Of a DNA stretch of 64,000 nucleotides, positions 43,254 to 52,389 are shown piece by piece. Within the stretch, counting starts at the first letter, position 1; each line of letters starts with the position of its first letter. The position numbers were made by a program, and so were the translations under genes. The stretch is from Streptomyces sp. RPT161 (lineage in GTDB: Bacteria; Actinomycetota; Actinomycetes; Streptomycetales; Streptomycetaceae), in NCBI RefSeq assembly GCF_027533845.1, contig NZ_JAPZVN010000001.1, forward strand, positions 310,001 through 374,000, written 5' to 3'. Under the pieces are notes generated by a model. That model was given only the letters and a program-made list of their open reading frames with translations. It was not told the origin of the DNA and ran no database searches.

Positions 43254-44429
43254 TCAGGAGGTGGCGCGGGCTTCCAGGTAGCCGACCAGTTCACCGGGTA
43301 GCGGCATGGCCTCGATCTCCTGGCGGACCTGCCGGGCGCGCTCGGCGTAGCGGGGCTCGCCCAGGACGTCCTCGATAGCGGTGCGCAGCGCGCCGGGTGT
43401 GGACTGGCGGTCGGGCTCGACGATGGTCCCGGCCTGCGCCTGCTCGACGAGTTCGCCCCACAGCCACTGCGTGGACTCGGTGTTGTCGGGCACCGTGACC
43501 TGCGGGACGCCGTGGGCGAAGCCCGTCATGCCGGTGCCCGCGCCACCGTGGTGCACGAGAAGGTCGCAGGTGGGCAGCAGGGCGCCCAGCGGCAGCCAGC
43601 CGGTGGTGCGTACGTTGGCGGGCAGCGGGCCGGCGGCGTCCTCGGCGCCAGCCACGGCCAGCACGACCTCGGCGTCCACGCCGGCCACCTCATCGAGGAG
43701 CTGGCGGCGGCGGTCGGCGAAGTTGCTGGTGGTGATGCCGCCGGACAGGCACACCCGCGGCCGGCCGGGGCGGTCGAGCAGCCAGTCGGGGACCGTGCCC
43801 GGGCCGTTGTAGGGGATGTAGCGCACGGGGACGCGCGGGACGCGGGAGGGGCGGCGCAGCGCGGGAGGGCAGGTGTCGATCCAGGTGTCGGTGCCGATCC
43901 GGGGCTCGACGCCGAAGCGCTCGAACATTCGGACGTAGGCGGGCGGCACTTCCTTCTCGTCGAGGAAGTAGATGCCAATGGGCTGGCACCAGTTGTAGCC
44001 CACGGCCGGGACGCCGACCGCCGCGGCGGTGACCAGGCCGACGACCGCGCCGATGTCGTACACGACGAGGTCGGGGCGCCAGGCGCGGGCGAAGGCGACG
44101 AGGTCGTCGGCGAGCGAGTCGGCGAGTCCGATGAGCTGCGACGCCCAGCTCAGGCGGCGCTTCTCGGGCCAGGGCAGCGGCCCCATCGGCCAGTCCGCGG
44201 GGACCCGTTCGGGGCGCTCGGCGCTGTCGGGGATGCGCCATGCGGCGAAGGCGTCACCGGCCGCGCGGTCGCCGATGGGCACGGCGATCAGGCCGGCGGC
44301 CTTGACGTGGTCGACGGACTGCGGCCGGGCCGCGACCCGCACCTCGTGGCCCGCCAGTTGGGTGGCCCAGGCCAGGGGTACGGCCCAGGGGACATGGCTG
44401 GCCCCGTGGGCGACAAAGAGGACACGCAT
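43254..44429 (-). CDS. GT1-family glycosyltransferase
   Basis: This 391-residue GT-B glycosyltransferase begins RVLFVAHGASHVPWAVPLAW and carries VHHGGAGTGMTG near 297, the sugar-nucleotide binding motif with the conserved His. It is similar in layout to the second glycosyltransferase at 41.0-42.3 kb, but the two are clearly different in sequence, so they likely transfer different sugars or act on different positions. The start is an ATG at 44429. The cyclase gene begins 37 bases downstream. Confidence 0.9.
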   Translation of the reverse strand: MRVLFVAHGASHVPWAVPLAWATQLAGHEVRVAARPQSVDHVKAAGLIAVPIGDRAAGDAFAAWRIPDSAERPERVPADWPMGPLPWPEKRRLSWASQLIGLADSLADDLVAFARAWRPDLVVYDIGAVVGLVTAAAVGVPAVGYNWCQPIGIYFLDEKEVPPAYVRMFERFGVEPRIGTDTWIDTCPPALRRPSRVPRVPVRYIPYNGPGTVPDWLLDRPGRPRVCLSGGITTSNFADRRRQLLDEVAGVDAEVVLAVAGAEDAAGPLPANVRTTGWLPLGALLPTCDLLVHHGGAGTGMTGFAHGVPQVTVPDNTESTQWLWGELVEQAQAGTIVEPDRQSTPGALRTAIEDVLGEPRYAERARQVRQEIEAMPLPGELVGYLEARATS

Positions 44430-44505
44430 GCTGTCTTCACCTGCCTGAGGTTGAGTGACGTAGGACGTGCTGCCGTCCCGGGAAGAGGGCGCCGGCGATC
44501 GCCGG

Positions 44506-45918
44506 TCAGTCGCGGGGACGTCCGGGCAGCGCGAGCGCCGGGACGAGGGTCAGCGCACTGATGGCCAGGGCCCACCAGAAGGCCGTACCGAAGGAGTCGG
44601 CCAGGCTGCCGCCGTGCTGGGCGATCTGGTGCTGCAGGACGATGACGAGGGTGGCGGTGCCCAGCGAGCCGCCGATGCGGTGTACGACGTTGTTGATGCC
44701 TGCGGCCTGCGGCATCTGGTGCGGTTCGACGCTCTGGAAGACGGCGGTGATCATCGGGGACATGGCCCCGCCCAGGCCCATGCCGCGCACGAACAGGGCA
44801 GCGCTGAGCAGGAGTTCACCGGGTGCCTCGCCGACCTGGGTGTAGGCGAGGGTGCCGGCCATGGACAGCGCGATGCCCACCAGGATGACGGTGCGCAGAC
44901 CGAGGCGGCCGGTGAGCTTGCCCGCGAAGAACATGGCGACCGCGATGCCGAGGTCCTGCGGGATCAGCAGCAAACCCGCGTGCAGGGCGTCCTGGCCGCG
45001 GGCCTGCTGGTAGTACAGCGGCAGCATGAACATCGCGCTGAACAGGGCGGCGCCGACCAGGAACGAGGTGAGAATCGCGTTGGAGAAGGCGCGGCGGCCG
45101 AACAGCCGCAGATCCAGTACGGGCCTGGCGCCGGGGCGCAGGGCGTGCACCGCGTAGGCGATCAGCAGGAGCGCGCCGACGGCGATGGGGGCGTGCACGA
45201 TGGTGTCGGCGAAGCCGTGGCCGTTGCCTGTCTCGGAGAAGCCGTAGATGAGCGCGGCGAGTCCGGGTGAGATCAGCAGCAGCCCGAGAACGTCGAGCCG
45301 CTGGCCGCCCTCGGGTGTGCTCCGGGGCAGTACGCGGGCGGCCAGTAGCAGGGTGAGCGCGCCGAGCGGCACGTTGATGTAGAAGATCCACTGCCAGCTG
45401 AGCAGTCCGATGAGGACGCCGCCGACGACCGGGCCGAGCGCGGGCGCGAAGGTCAGCGGGATGATCAGCAGGCTCATCACCCGGCCGATGCGCTGCGGAC
45501 CGGCGGCCTGGGCGATCATCGACTGGCCGATGGGCTGGATGAGTCCGCCGCCGAGGCCCTGGAGCACCCGGAAGACGATCAGTGAGGCGGCCGACCAGGC
45601 CAGGCCGCACAGCGCGGAGCCGAGGACGAAGCAGGCCACCGAGGCCATCCAGACGCGCCGGGCGCCGAAGCGGTTGGTGGCCCAGCCGCTGATCGGGGCG
45701 ACCAGCGCGAAGGCGAGCAGGTAGCCGGTGCTGATCCACTGCACCGTGGCCAGGGAGCTGCCGAAGTCGCTGCGGATGGCCTCGATGCCGACGTTGACGA
45801 TGGTGGAGTCGAGCACGGCGAGGATCGTGCCGAGCACGAGGACGATGCCGAGTTTGAGTACTGCGGGTTCGATCCGGTCGCTCGGTTGTGCCGCCGTGGC
45901 CCGCACGGTCGTGGACAT
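44506..45918 (-). CDS. DHA2-family (EmrB/QacA) MFS drug exporter
   Basis: This 470-residue, very hydrophobic protein is predicted to have 14 transmembrane segments. Motifs are DSTIVNVGIEAIRSDF in TM1 (the DHA2 D-x-TIVNVA type signature), a motif-A-like loop NRFGARRVW between TM2 and TM3, and motif C (LTFAPALGPVVGG) in TM5. It should export the glycosylated product or a toxic intermediate using the proton gradient. I chose the ATG at 45918, which begins a normal N-terminus. It is closely related in layout to the exporter at 48.2-49.6 kb, suggesting an old duplication. Confidence 0.9.
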   Translation of the reverse strand: MSTTVRATAAQPSDRIEPAVLKLGIVLVLGTILAVLDSTIVNVGIEAIRSDFGSSLATVQWISTGYLLAFALVAPISGWATNRFGARRVWMASVACFVLGSALCGLAWSAASLIVFRVLQGLGGGLIQPIGQSMIAQAAGPQRIGRVMSLLIIPLTFAPALGPVVGGVLIGLLSWQWIFYINVPLGALTLLLAARVLPRSTPEGGQRLDVLGLLLISPGLAALIYGFSETGNGHGFADTIVHAPIAVGALLLIAYAVHALRPGARPVLDLRLFGRRAFSNAILTSFLVGAALFSAMFMLPLYYQQARGQDALHAGLLLIPQDLGIAVAMFFAGKLTGRLGLRTVILVGIALSMAGTLAYTQVGEAPGELLLSAALFVRGMGLGGAMSPMITAVFQSVEPHQMPQAAGINNVVHRIGGSLGTATLVIVLQHQIAQHGGSLADSFGTAFWWALAISALTLVPALALPGRPRD

Positions 45919-46025
45919 GACTGTGTTCCCTTGGGTAGGTGGGAAAAGGGAGCTGCGGCCCGCGGGGGAACGGGCCGCAGCGGCTCGGGGGGCGGCCGAG
46001 GCGGGGCCGCCGGGGGGCGCAGGGG

Positions 46026-47003
46026 TCAGGGGACGAGGACGACCCGGCCCAGCTGCACGCGGTCCTCCATCAGCTGGTGGGCCTTGGCGGCCTCCTCCAG
46101 CGGCAGTTCGGTGTGGACGACGGGGCGCACCTTGCCGCTGAGCACCATCTCGCACACCTCCTCGACGATCTTGTCGAAGTTGTCGACCTGGCTGTCCATG
46201 ACGCCCATGGAGAAGTGGGTGACGTACTTGCCCGCCAGGTCCTCCAGCGGGATCCTGGGCAGCTCGAGACCGCCGCCGGCCGAGCCATAGAAGACCAGCC
46301 GGCCGAACGGCTTGAGCAGGACGATGCTCTTGGGGGTGATGTCGGCACCGACGCTGTCGAGTACGACGTCGACCCCGGCGCCGCCGGTGAGCGCGCGGAC
46401 CTGCTCCTCCCAACCCTCCTGGCTGTAGTCGACAGCGTGGTCCGCGCCCAGCTCCTTGGCGAACGCCAGCTTGGCGGGGTCCTTGGCGGTGGCGATGACG
46501 GTGCCGGCGCCCAGTGCCTTGACCATCTGGACCACGAGGTGGCCGATGGCCCCTGCCGCAGCGTGCACCAGGACGCTCTCCCCCTTCTTCAGGTGGGCGG
46601 CCTGGATGACCTCGAGGCCGACCTGGGCGGGCGAGCTGAGCATGGTGGCCTGGGCTGCGTCCATCTCCGCGGGGACGCGGACCAGGTCCTTGACGCGGGC
46701 CAGGGAGTACTCGGCGAAGGCGTCCTTGAAGATGACGCTGGCCACCCGCTCGCCGACCTGCCAGCCCTCGACGCCGGGGCCGAGGGCGTCGATGAAGCCG
46801 ACGGCGTCGCCACCGGGGCAGGCGGGCAGCTGCAGGCGTTCACCGTAGTAGAACTCTCCGGCCCGCTCCTGGATCCCGGCGAAGTTGACGCCGATGGCCT
46901 CGGCGCGGATCCGTACCTGACCTGGGCCCGGCTCGGGCTTGGCGACCTCGTCGACCTGCAGTACCTCCGGCGTTCCGTGCTGGTGGTAGCGGACGATGCG
47001 CAT
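46026..47003 (-). CDS. quinone oxidoreductase (MDR family, zinc-free)
   Basis: This 325-residue NADPH-dependent medium-chain reductase is of the QOR type. It has a catalytic domain with GVNFAGIQERAGEF near 38, then the Rossmann domain HAAAGAIGHLVVQMVKALGA near 145, the AxxGxxG loop of zeta-crystallin-like enzymes. The structural and catalytic zinc cysteines of alcohol dehydrogenases are absent. It could reduce a quinone or an enone of the aromatic product, or protect the cell from redox cycling. The start is an ATG at 47003. It sits between mca and an exporter. Confidence 0.87.
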   Translation of the reverse strand: MRIVRYHQHGTPEVLQVDEVAKPEPGPGQVRIRAEAIGVNFAGIQERAGEFYYGERLQLPACPGGDAVGFIDALGPGVEGWQVGERVASVIFKDAFAEYSLARVKDLVRVPAEMDAAQATMLSSPAQVGLEVIQAAHLKKGESVLVHAAAGAIGHLVVQMVKALGAGTVIATAKDPAKLAFAKELGADHAVDYSQEGWEEQVRALTGGAGVDVVLDSVGADITPKSIVLLKPFGRLVFYGSAGGGLELPRIPLEDLAGKYVTHFSMGVMDSQVDNFDKIVEEVCEMVLSGKVRPVVHTELPLEEAAKAHQLMEDRVQLGRVVLVP

Positions 47004-47211
47004 GGGTCTCTCTTTCTGTAGCTGCAGGGACCGCGGCTGCCGGCTCCCGCGGGGGTGGGGTTCCCGGGCCCGGCCGCGGGCACGGTGGAGTCGGCCCGCG
47101 GCCGGTGAGGGAAACCGCGCCGCTCGTCGCGGTGTCGGTGTGCCCAGCCTCGCTCCCGCCGCTGGAGTCGGCTCGGAGCGCCGGTGGACCCTTCGGGGCT
47201 CGCCGCCGGGC

Positions 47212-48096
47212 TCAGGCTTCGCGGGTGATGCCCGCGAACAGGTCGTCCTCCGGCAGGTCGGTGTCCACCAGGCTGCGCGCGAGGTGGTAGTCCTCGGTGG
47301 GCCATGCCTGCTGCTCGATCTCCAGCGGGCAGGACCGCTCGGGACCGTTGGGGTTGACCTGGGTCTCGTGGGCGAGCAGCGCCCGCAGCCGGGTCGGGAA
47401 CCACTCGGCGCACTGCACCCGCGTTGTGATCTCCCACTTCTCCTCCATCCCTTCGAGCTCCTTGAGCACCTCACCGTGCGGCGAGTCGAGCCCGGCGGCC
47501 GTCATGGCCTCGTAGATGGCCTTGAAGTAGGCCTTGCTGAAAGCGCGCGTGTAGTAGAGCTTCAGCGGCTGCCAGGGCTCACCGGTACCGGGGTAGCGGT
47601 CGGGGTCGCCGGCCGCGTCGAACGCATCAACCGAGACCTGGTGGACCTTGATGTGGTCGGGGTGCGGGTAGCCGCCGTTCTCGTCGTAGGTAACGACGAC
47701 GTGCGGTCGGAAGGCGCGCATCGCGGCGACCAGCGGGCGGGCGGCGGTCTGAAGCGGCTGCACGGCGAAGCAGTCCTCGGGCAGCGGCTCGCCGTTCTTG
47801 GGCAGTCCGGAGTCGGTGAAGCCGAGGAACTCCTGCCCCACGCCCAGGATCTCGCGGGCCCGCTCCATCTCAAGGCGACGCAGCCGGGGCAGGTCGGCCC
47901 ACACCTCGGGGCGGTCCATAGCCGGGTTCAGGACATCGCCGCGCTCACCGCCGGTCATAGTGGCGACCAGGACGTCCGCGCCCTCGGCCTGGTAGCGGGC
48001 GAGGGTGGCCGCCCCCTTGCTCGACTCGTCGTCCGGGTGGGCGTGCACGGCCATCAGGCGCAGCCCGGTGCGCGGGAGTGAGGTGGACTTGATCAT
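47212..48096 (-). CDS. mca: mycothiol S-conjugate amidase Mca
   Basis: This 294-residue PIG-L/LmbE-fold zinc amidase has HAHPDDESSKGA at 18-29 (zinc ligands His and Asp) and YPHPDHIKVHQ near 141, as expected for Mca. The length and the C-terminal LLAHETQVNP segment fit Mca better than the deacetylase MshB. Mca cleaves mycothiol adducts into a mercapturic acid that is exported and the GlcN-inositol half that is recycled. A housekeeping copy normally exists elsewhere, so this copy inside the cluster next to exporters suggests pathway-specific handling of thiol-reactive metabolites. GAGGAG precedes the ATG. Confidence 0.9.
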   Translation of the reverse strand: MIKSTSLPRTGLRLMAVHAHPDDESSKGAATLARYQAEGADVLVATMTGGERGDVLNPAMDRPEVWADLPRLRRLEMERAREILGVGQEFLGFTDSGLPKNGEPLPEDCFAVQPLQTAARPLVAAMRAFRPHVVVTYDENGGYPHPDHIKVHQVSVDAFDAAGDPDRYPGTGEPWQPLKLYYTRAFSKAYFKAIYEAMTAAGLDSPHGEVLKELEGMEEKWEITTRVQCAEWFPTRLRALLAHETQVNPNGPERSCPLEIEQQAWPTEDYHLARSLVDTDLPEDDLFAGITREA

Positions 48097-48171
48097 GGGA
48101 CATCTCCTCGACGGCTGGTTGGTAACAGGGGACTGAGGGGTGGTGGTAGGTGTCGGGTGGCGGGGCGAGTG

Positions 48172-49611
48172 TCACTCCTTGCCGGGCGCTCGGCGGGGGT
48201 ACAGGGCCGCGGGCAGGAGGGTCAGCGCGCCGAAGAACAGGACCCAGCGGAACGTGTGGGCGTAGGCGCTCGCCGCACCGGCGCCGTGTGCCGCGGCGTC
48301 GGCGAGGGCGCTCTGCAGGATGACGGCGAGCAGGGCGGTGCCCACCGATCCTCCGACGCGGTTGAGGACGGTACGGGCACTGGTGGCGGCCGGCGCCTGG
48401 CTGCGGTCGACGGAGGTGTAGGTCGCGGCCACGTTGGGTGGAACCACGGCCCCGAGTCCGACGCCGCGCACGAACAGGGCCGCTGCCAGCAGGAGTTCGC
48501 CGGGTGCGCCGCCGTCCAGGGCGAAGGGCAGGGTGCCGAGGACGGTGAGCGCAATGCCCGCGAGGACGACGGTGCGCGGCCCGTGGCGGTCGGTAAGCCT
48601 GCCGGCGAGCGGGGTGATCAGCGCGCTGCCGAGCGCCTGGGGGGCGAGCATCAGGCCGGCCTGGAGCGCGCTCACGCCCTCGACCTGCATGAAGTACAGC
48701 GGCAGCAGCATCATCGACGAGTACAGGGCGGCGCCCAGCAGGAAGGTGTTGATGCCGGCCAGCGTGAAGCCGCGGCCCGCGAACAGCCTTAGGTCGAGCA
48801 GCGGGGTACGGCTGGTGCGCAGCGCGTGCACGACGTATCCGGTAAGGAAGGCGGCGCCTACGGCGAGGGCCACGCCCTGGGTGAGACCGGAGCCATCGCC
48901 CTGCCCGTACTGGGCCAGTCCGTAGACGAGGGCGGCGAGTCCGGTGGGCAGCAGGGTCAGGCCGATGCCGTCGGGGCGTACGGAGGTGTCGCGTTCGCCG
49001 GTGTCGGACGGGACGATGCGCGCCGCGAGGGCTAGCGCGATCAGCCCGACGGGGACGTTGACGAGGAACAGCCAGCGCCAGCCCGCCCACTGGACGAGGA
49101 CGCCGCCGAGGACGGGGCCGAGGATCGGCGCGACGGAGACCGGCACGGTGATGATGCCGACCAGGCGTCCGATGCGCTTCGGGCCCGCGTGCCGGGCGAC
49201 CAGGGACTGGCCGACCGGCTGCATCAGCCCGCCACCGACCCCCTGCAGCAGCCGGAAGGCGACGAGCGAGCCGCCGGACCAGGCCAGGCCGCTGAGCGCG
49301 GAGGCGGCGATGAACAGGGCGACCGAGGCGAGCCAGACGCGCTTGCCGCCATACCTCTTCTGCAGCCAGCCCGAGAGCGGGGCCACGAAGGCGACGGTGA
49401 GCAGGTATCCGGCGCTCACCCACTGCACGGTCGCCATGGAGGTGTCCAGGCCGTCGGCGATCGGGCCGAGGCCGACGTTGACGATCGTCGCGTCGAGCTG
49501 GGCGAGCACGGCGCCCAGGACCAGCACCGAGCCGAGCCGGATCAGGGCCGGGTCGAGGCGCTCCGGCTGCGGACGGGATGCGGTGTCGCGGCGTGCGACC
49601 GTGGGGTCCAA
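48172..49611 (-). CDS. DHA2-family (EmrB/QacA) MFS drug exporter
   Basis: This transporter of about 479 residues should have 14 transmembrane segments, with LDATIVNVGLGPIADGL in TM1 and VSVAPILGPVLGG (motif C) in TM5. I prefer a TTG start at 49611, since AGGAGG stands just before it; the open frame runs a little further upstream. A strong consensus promoter lies 48 bases upstream, and a TetR gene is divergent, a layout typical of a repressor-controlled exporter induced by its own substrate. Mca follows 75 bases downstream in the same direction. Confidence 0.88.
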   Translation of the reverse strand: MDPTVARRDTASRPQPERLDPALIRLGSVLVLGAVLAQLDATIVNVGLGPIADGLDTSMATVQWVSAGYLLTVAFVAPLSGWLQKRYGGKRVWLASVALFIAASALSGLAWSGGSLVAFRLLQGVGGGLMQPVGQSLVARHAGPKRIGRLVGIITVPVSVAPILGPVLGGVLVQWAGWRWLFLVNVPVGLIALALAARIVPSDTGERDTSVRPDGIGLTLLPTGLAALVYGLAQYGQGDGSGLTQGVALAVGAAFLTGYVVHALRTSRTPLLDLRLFAGRGFTLAGINTFLLGAALYSSMMLLPLYFMQVEGVSALQAGLMLAPQALGSALITPLAGRLTDRHGPRTVVLAGIALTVLGTLPFALDGGAPGELLLAAALFVRGVGLGAVVPPNVAATYTSVDRSQAPAATSARTVLNRVGGSVGTALLAVILQSALADAAAHGAGAASAYAHTFRWVLFFGALTLLPAALYPRRAPGKE

Positions 49612-49658
49612 GAGGCCTCCTGTGCGGTGCCGGTGGGGTGTTCTTGCGGACGAACACA

Positions 49659-49687
49659 AACTTAGGTAGCGCCAAATATTTTGTCAA
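49659..49687 (-). promoter_or_regulatory. sigma-70/HrdB-type promoter of the exporter-mca operon
   Basis: Read on the minus strand, a perfect TTGACA -35 (49682-49687) and TAAGTT -10 (49659-49664) are spaced by 17 bases. The spacer holds the AT-rich near-palindrome CCAAATATTTTG (49672-49683). GCCAAAT recurs at 49704. A TetR operator overlapping this promoter is likely but inferred. Confidence 0.65.
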
Positions 49688-49731
49688 TCCAATATCTATG
49701 ATGGCCAAATTAAACCGGTAGGATGGGGCAC

Positions 49732-50397
49732 ATGACCGAGGTGAGAACGACCCAGGCGGCCCCCCCGAAGGAGGGCCGGCGAGGGCGCAAAAAGCGCGAG
49801 ACCCGCGAACGGCTGGCCCATGTCGCGACGCTGATGTTCATCGAGCGCGGCTTCGAGAACGTGACAATCACCGAGATCGCCGAAGCCGCCGACGTCTCGA
49901 AGATGACGGTCAGCAACTACTTCCCGCTCAAGGAAGACCTCGTCTTCGACGCCCACGAGGGCGTCGTGGATAGCCTCGCTCAGGTGGTGCGCGAACGCGC
50001 CGTGGGAGAGTCCGCGCTAAACGCCCTGCACCGTGTCTTCGTCTCCTCCCTCGACCGGCCGCACCCGGTCAACGGGCGCTGCACGCCCGGCTTCGCCTGG
50101 CTCGTGTACGACAGCCCGCGGCTGCGCGACCGCGAGCGGGAGATGGACGAGCAGCGCGAGGCGGCGCTCGCCGCGGCCCTGGCCGACGCGACACAGACCG
50201 GCCCAGAGGATCCCGTGCCGCACCTGAGCGCGGCTCAACTCGCGGGTGTCCACCGTGTGCTGTGCCGCCGCGTACGGGCCCTGTGCCGCGCCGCGACCCC
50301 GGCGGCGCAGCTGCGCGAGGAGGTCACCGAGCTGGCCGGCACGGCCTTCGGCATGCTGGAGCCCATCCTCGGCGACTACTGCGTACGGGACCGGTAG
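49732..50397 (+). CDS. TetR-family transcriptional regulator
   Basis: This protein of about 221 residues has an N-terminal TetR HTH: RETRERLAHVATLMFIERG then TITEIAEAADVSKMTVSNYF. The C-terminal ligand-binding domain is not conserved in character. Two starts are possible, 49723 and 49732; the second has GGATGGGG upstream. It is divergent from the exporter operon across an AT-rich spacer, so it probably represses the exporter, mca and perhaps itself until the product or an intermediate binds. Confidence 0.9.
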   Translation: MTEVRTTQAAPPKEGRRGRKKRETRERLAHVATLMFIERGFENVTITEIAEAADVSKMTVSNYFPLKEDLVFDAHEGVVDSLAQVVRERAVGESALNALHRVFVSSLDRPHPVNGRCTPGFAWLVYDSPRLRDREREMDEQREAALAAALADATQTGPEDPVPHLSAAQLAGVHRVLCRRVRALCRAATPAAQLREEVTELAGTAFGMLEPILGDYCVRDR

Positions 50398-50484
50398 TCG
50401 AGTCGGCCTCCACCGCTCCGCGGCAGGCTCCCCCACACGAGCGCCTGCCGGGCGTACCGGCGGCCGGCACGAGAGGAGTGGGCG

Positions 50485-51213
50485 TTGTCCGCGACGACCG
50501 ACACGACACAGCCCAGCAGCACGCCAGCTCCCCGGGCCGGGGCCCCCGCCCCCGGCCCGGGCAACAACCTCACCGGGTTCACCATCACGCACGACCTGAT
50601 CCGCCGGGTGATCCCGGAGCTGCATCGGCGGCTGGCCGGCGCCGCGGCGGCCGGCTGTCTGGACGCTGCCACGGTACGGCGGCTGACCAGCTGGTGGCAG
50701 ATGTTCACCACCATCCTCGAGGGACACCACACCAGCGAGGACTCGCACGTCTGGCCGGTCGTCCTGGATACCGAGCCGGACCTGGCCGGGGTCGCGCGCA
50801 CGCTGGAGGAACAGCACGCGTCGCTGGACGACCACCTCGCCGGCATCGACGAGGGCCTGCGCAGGCTCGCCGCCGGCACGGGCGAGCGCGAGGTGGTGCT
50901 CACCGGTCTGCTGGCCCGCGTCGCCGAGTTCGACGCCCTGATGCACGACCACCTCAGGCTCGAGGAGCGCACCATGGTGCCGGTCCTGCGGGAGAAGGTG
51001 ACCGCCGAGGGGTACCGGGCGATGCTCGCCTCCCTCGCCCTGGGCCACGACCCCATGGACTTCGTGCCGACGATGCCGCTGCTGCTGGAGAAGGCGGCCC
51101 CCGAGGCCAGGGAGTTCATGCTCGGCGGCATGCCGCCCGCGCTCCGCGCCCGTTATGACGCCGAGTTCGAGCCCGCCTACCGGGCGCTGGTGGCGTCTTT
51201 GCCCTCCGGCTGA
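50485..51213 (+). CDS. hemerythrin-like HHE-domain protein
   Basis: This 242-residue four-helix protein has His/Glu clusters expected for a di-iron HHE site: HDLIRR near 36, GHHTSEDSHVWP near 80, EEQHASLDDHL near 108 and LMHDHLRLEERTMVP near 154. The TTG at 50485 has GAGAGGAG upstream and is the only good start. It may bind oxygen or scavenge it, or sense redox state. Location 87 bases after the TetR gene on the same strand suggests a joint unit. The role in the pathway is unknown. Confidence 0.8.
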   Translation: MSATTDTTQPSSTPAPRAGAPAPGPGNNLTGFTITHDLIRRVIPELHRRLAGAAAAGCLDAATVRRLTSWWQMFTTILEGHHTSEDSHVWPVVLDTEPDLAGVARTLEEQHASLDDHLAGIDEGLRRLAAGTGEREVVLTGLLARVAEFDALMHDHLRLEERTMVPVLREKVTAEGYRAMLASLALGHDPMDFVPTMPLLLEKAAPEAREFMLGGMPPALRARYDAEFEPAYRALVASLPSG

Positions 51214-51267
51214 ACCCGCCCGGCACAGCTTTCCTCACAGCTCTCCGACAGAAACGGTGTATCTGGC

Positions 51268-52290
51268 ATGAGACTTCTGGTCATCGGTGGAACGGTCTTC
51301 CTGGGCAAGGCCTTCGTGGCCGACGCCCTCGCCCGCGGCTGGGAGGTCACCACCTTCCACCGCGGCCGCTCCGGCGCCGACCTGCCCGGCGTCGAGACGA
51401 TCACGGGCGACCGCGAGAACGAGGCCGATCTCGCGCGGCTGGCCGCAGCGGGACCCTGGGACGCGGTGGTCGACGTGTGCGGCTATGTGCCCCGCGTGGT
51501 CGGCGCCTCGGCCCGCGAGCTGAGCCGTCAGGCCGGCACCTACCTGTACGTCTCCTCCATCAACGCCCTGCAGCCCTGGCCCGCGGCCCCCGTCGACGAG
51601 TCCTCGCCGCGCTTCGCGTGCTCCCCCGAGGCCGGCCCAGACGACGGCCAGTACCCCGCGCTGAAGGCCGGCTGCGAGCGCGCCGTCGAACGGGACTTCG
51701 ACGGCCGGGTGCTGGTGCTGCGCCCCGGTGTGGTCATCGGCCCCGGCGACCGCATGCGGCGCATCCCCTACTGGCTGCGGCGGGCCGCGCAGGGCGGGCG
51801 GATGCTCGCCGCGGGCTCCCCCGGCCGCACGATGCAGCTGATCGACGCCCGGGACATCGCGGCCTTCGGCCTGGACCGCATCGCGGCGTGCGGCTCCGGC
51901 ACCTATCTGACCACCGGTGAGCCCGGCAACGCCACGTGGGGTGAACTCATCGAGCAGGTGGTGTCGTTGACGGACGCAGGCACTGAGCCGGTGTGGGTGG
52001 AGGACGCGTTCCTCTCCGCCCAGCAGATCCCGCCGTTCGTGACCGTGCCGTTCTGGGCGCCGCCCACGGAACAGCTCGCCAGTGTCTGGGACTTCTCCTC
52101 GAAGAAGGCGCTGGAGGACGGGCTGCGCTGCCGCCCCTTCGCCGAGTCCGTGCGCGACACCTGGACCTGGATGACGGAACAGGGCGGTATGGAGGAGGCG
52201 TTCGCGGAGTACCGCTACCCGGACCAGACGCTGACCCGCGAGCGGGAGGCGCAGATCCTGGCGGCCTGGGACGCGCGCGAGTCGGGCTGA
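51268..52290 (+). CDS. NAD(P)-dependent epimerase/reductase (extended or atypical SDR)
   Basis: This 340-residue protein has the cofactor loop VIGGTVFLGKAF near residue 5, as in atypical SDRs. The expected YxxxK is present as YPALK near 128. It resembles bacterial NAD-epimerase/reductase proteins seen in polyketide and sugar pathways; a sugar 4-ketoreductase or a tailoring reductase are both possible. Reaction and substrate cannot be fixed by eye. It is convergent with a flavin monooxygenase gene across a 21-bp perfect hairpin. Confidence 0.75.
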   Translation: MRLLVIGGTVFLGKAFVADALARGWEVTTFHRGRSGADLPGVETITGDRENEADLARLAAAGPWDAVVDVCGYVPRVVGASARELSRQAGTYLYVSSINALQPWPAAPVDESSPRFACSPEAGPDDGQYPALKAGCERAVERDFDGRVLVLRPGVVIGPGDRMRRIPYWLRRAAQGGRMLAAGSPGRTMQLIDARDIAAFGLDRIAACGSGTYLTTGEPGNATWGELIEQVVSLTDAGTEPVWVEDAFLSAQQIPPFVTVPFWAPPTEQLASVWDFSSKKALEDGLRCRPFAESVRDTWTWMTEQGGMEEAFAEYRYPDQTLTREREAQILAAWDARESG

Positions 52291-52332
52291 CCGCAGGCGG
52301 GGACCCATCTGTTGCGAGAACGCCCGGATAAT

Positions 52333-52378
52333 GCCGTGGGGCGCCGGGCAGGGAGACCCCTGCCCGGCGCCCCACGGC
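52333..52378. terminator. perfect 21-bp bidirectional hairpin terminator
   Basis: Twenty-one-base arms without mismatch surround the loop AGAC, between the convergent stops at 52290 and 52390. The dyad can serve both transcripts. Confidence 0.8.
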
Positions 52379-52389
52379 GTTCGGCTGGC

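Noticed and set aside
45919-46413. N-terminal extension of the exporter at 44.5 kb
   Set aside because: Arg-rich non-membrane translation that overlaps the quinone oxidoreductase gene.
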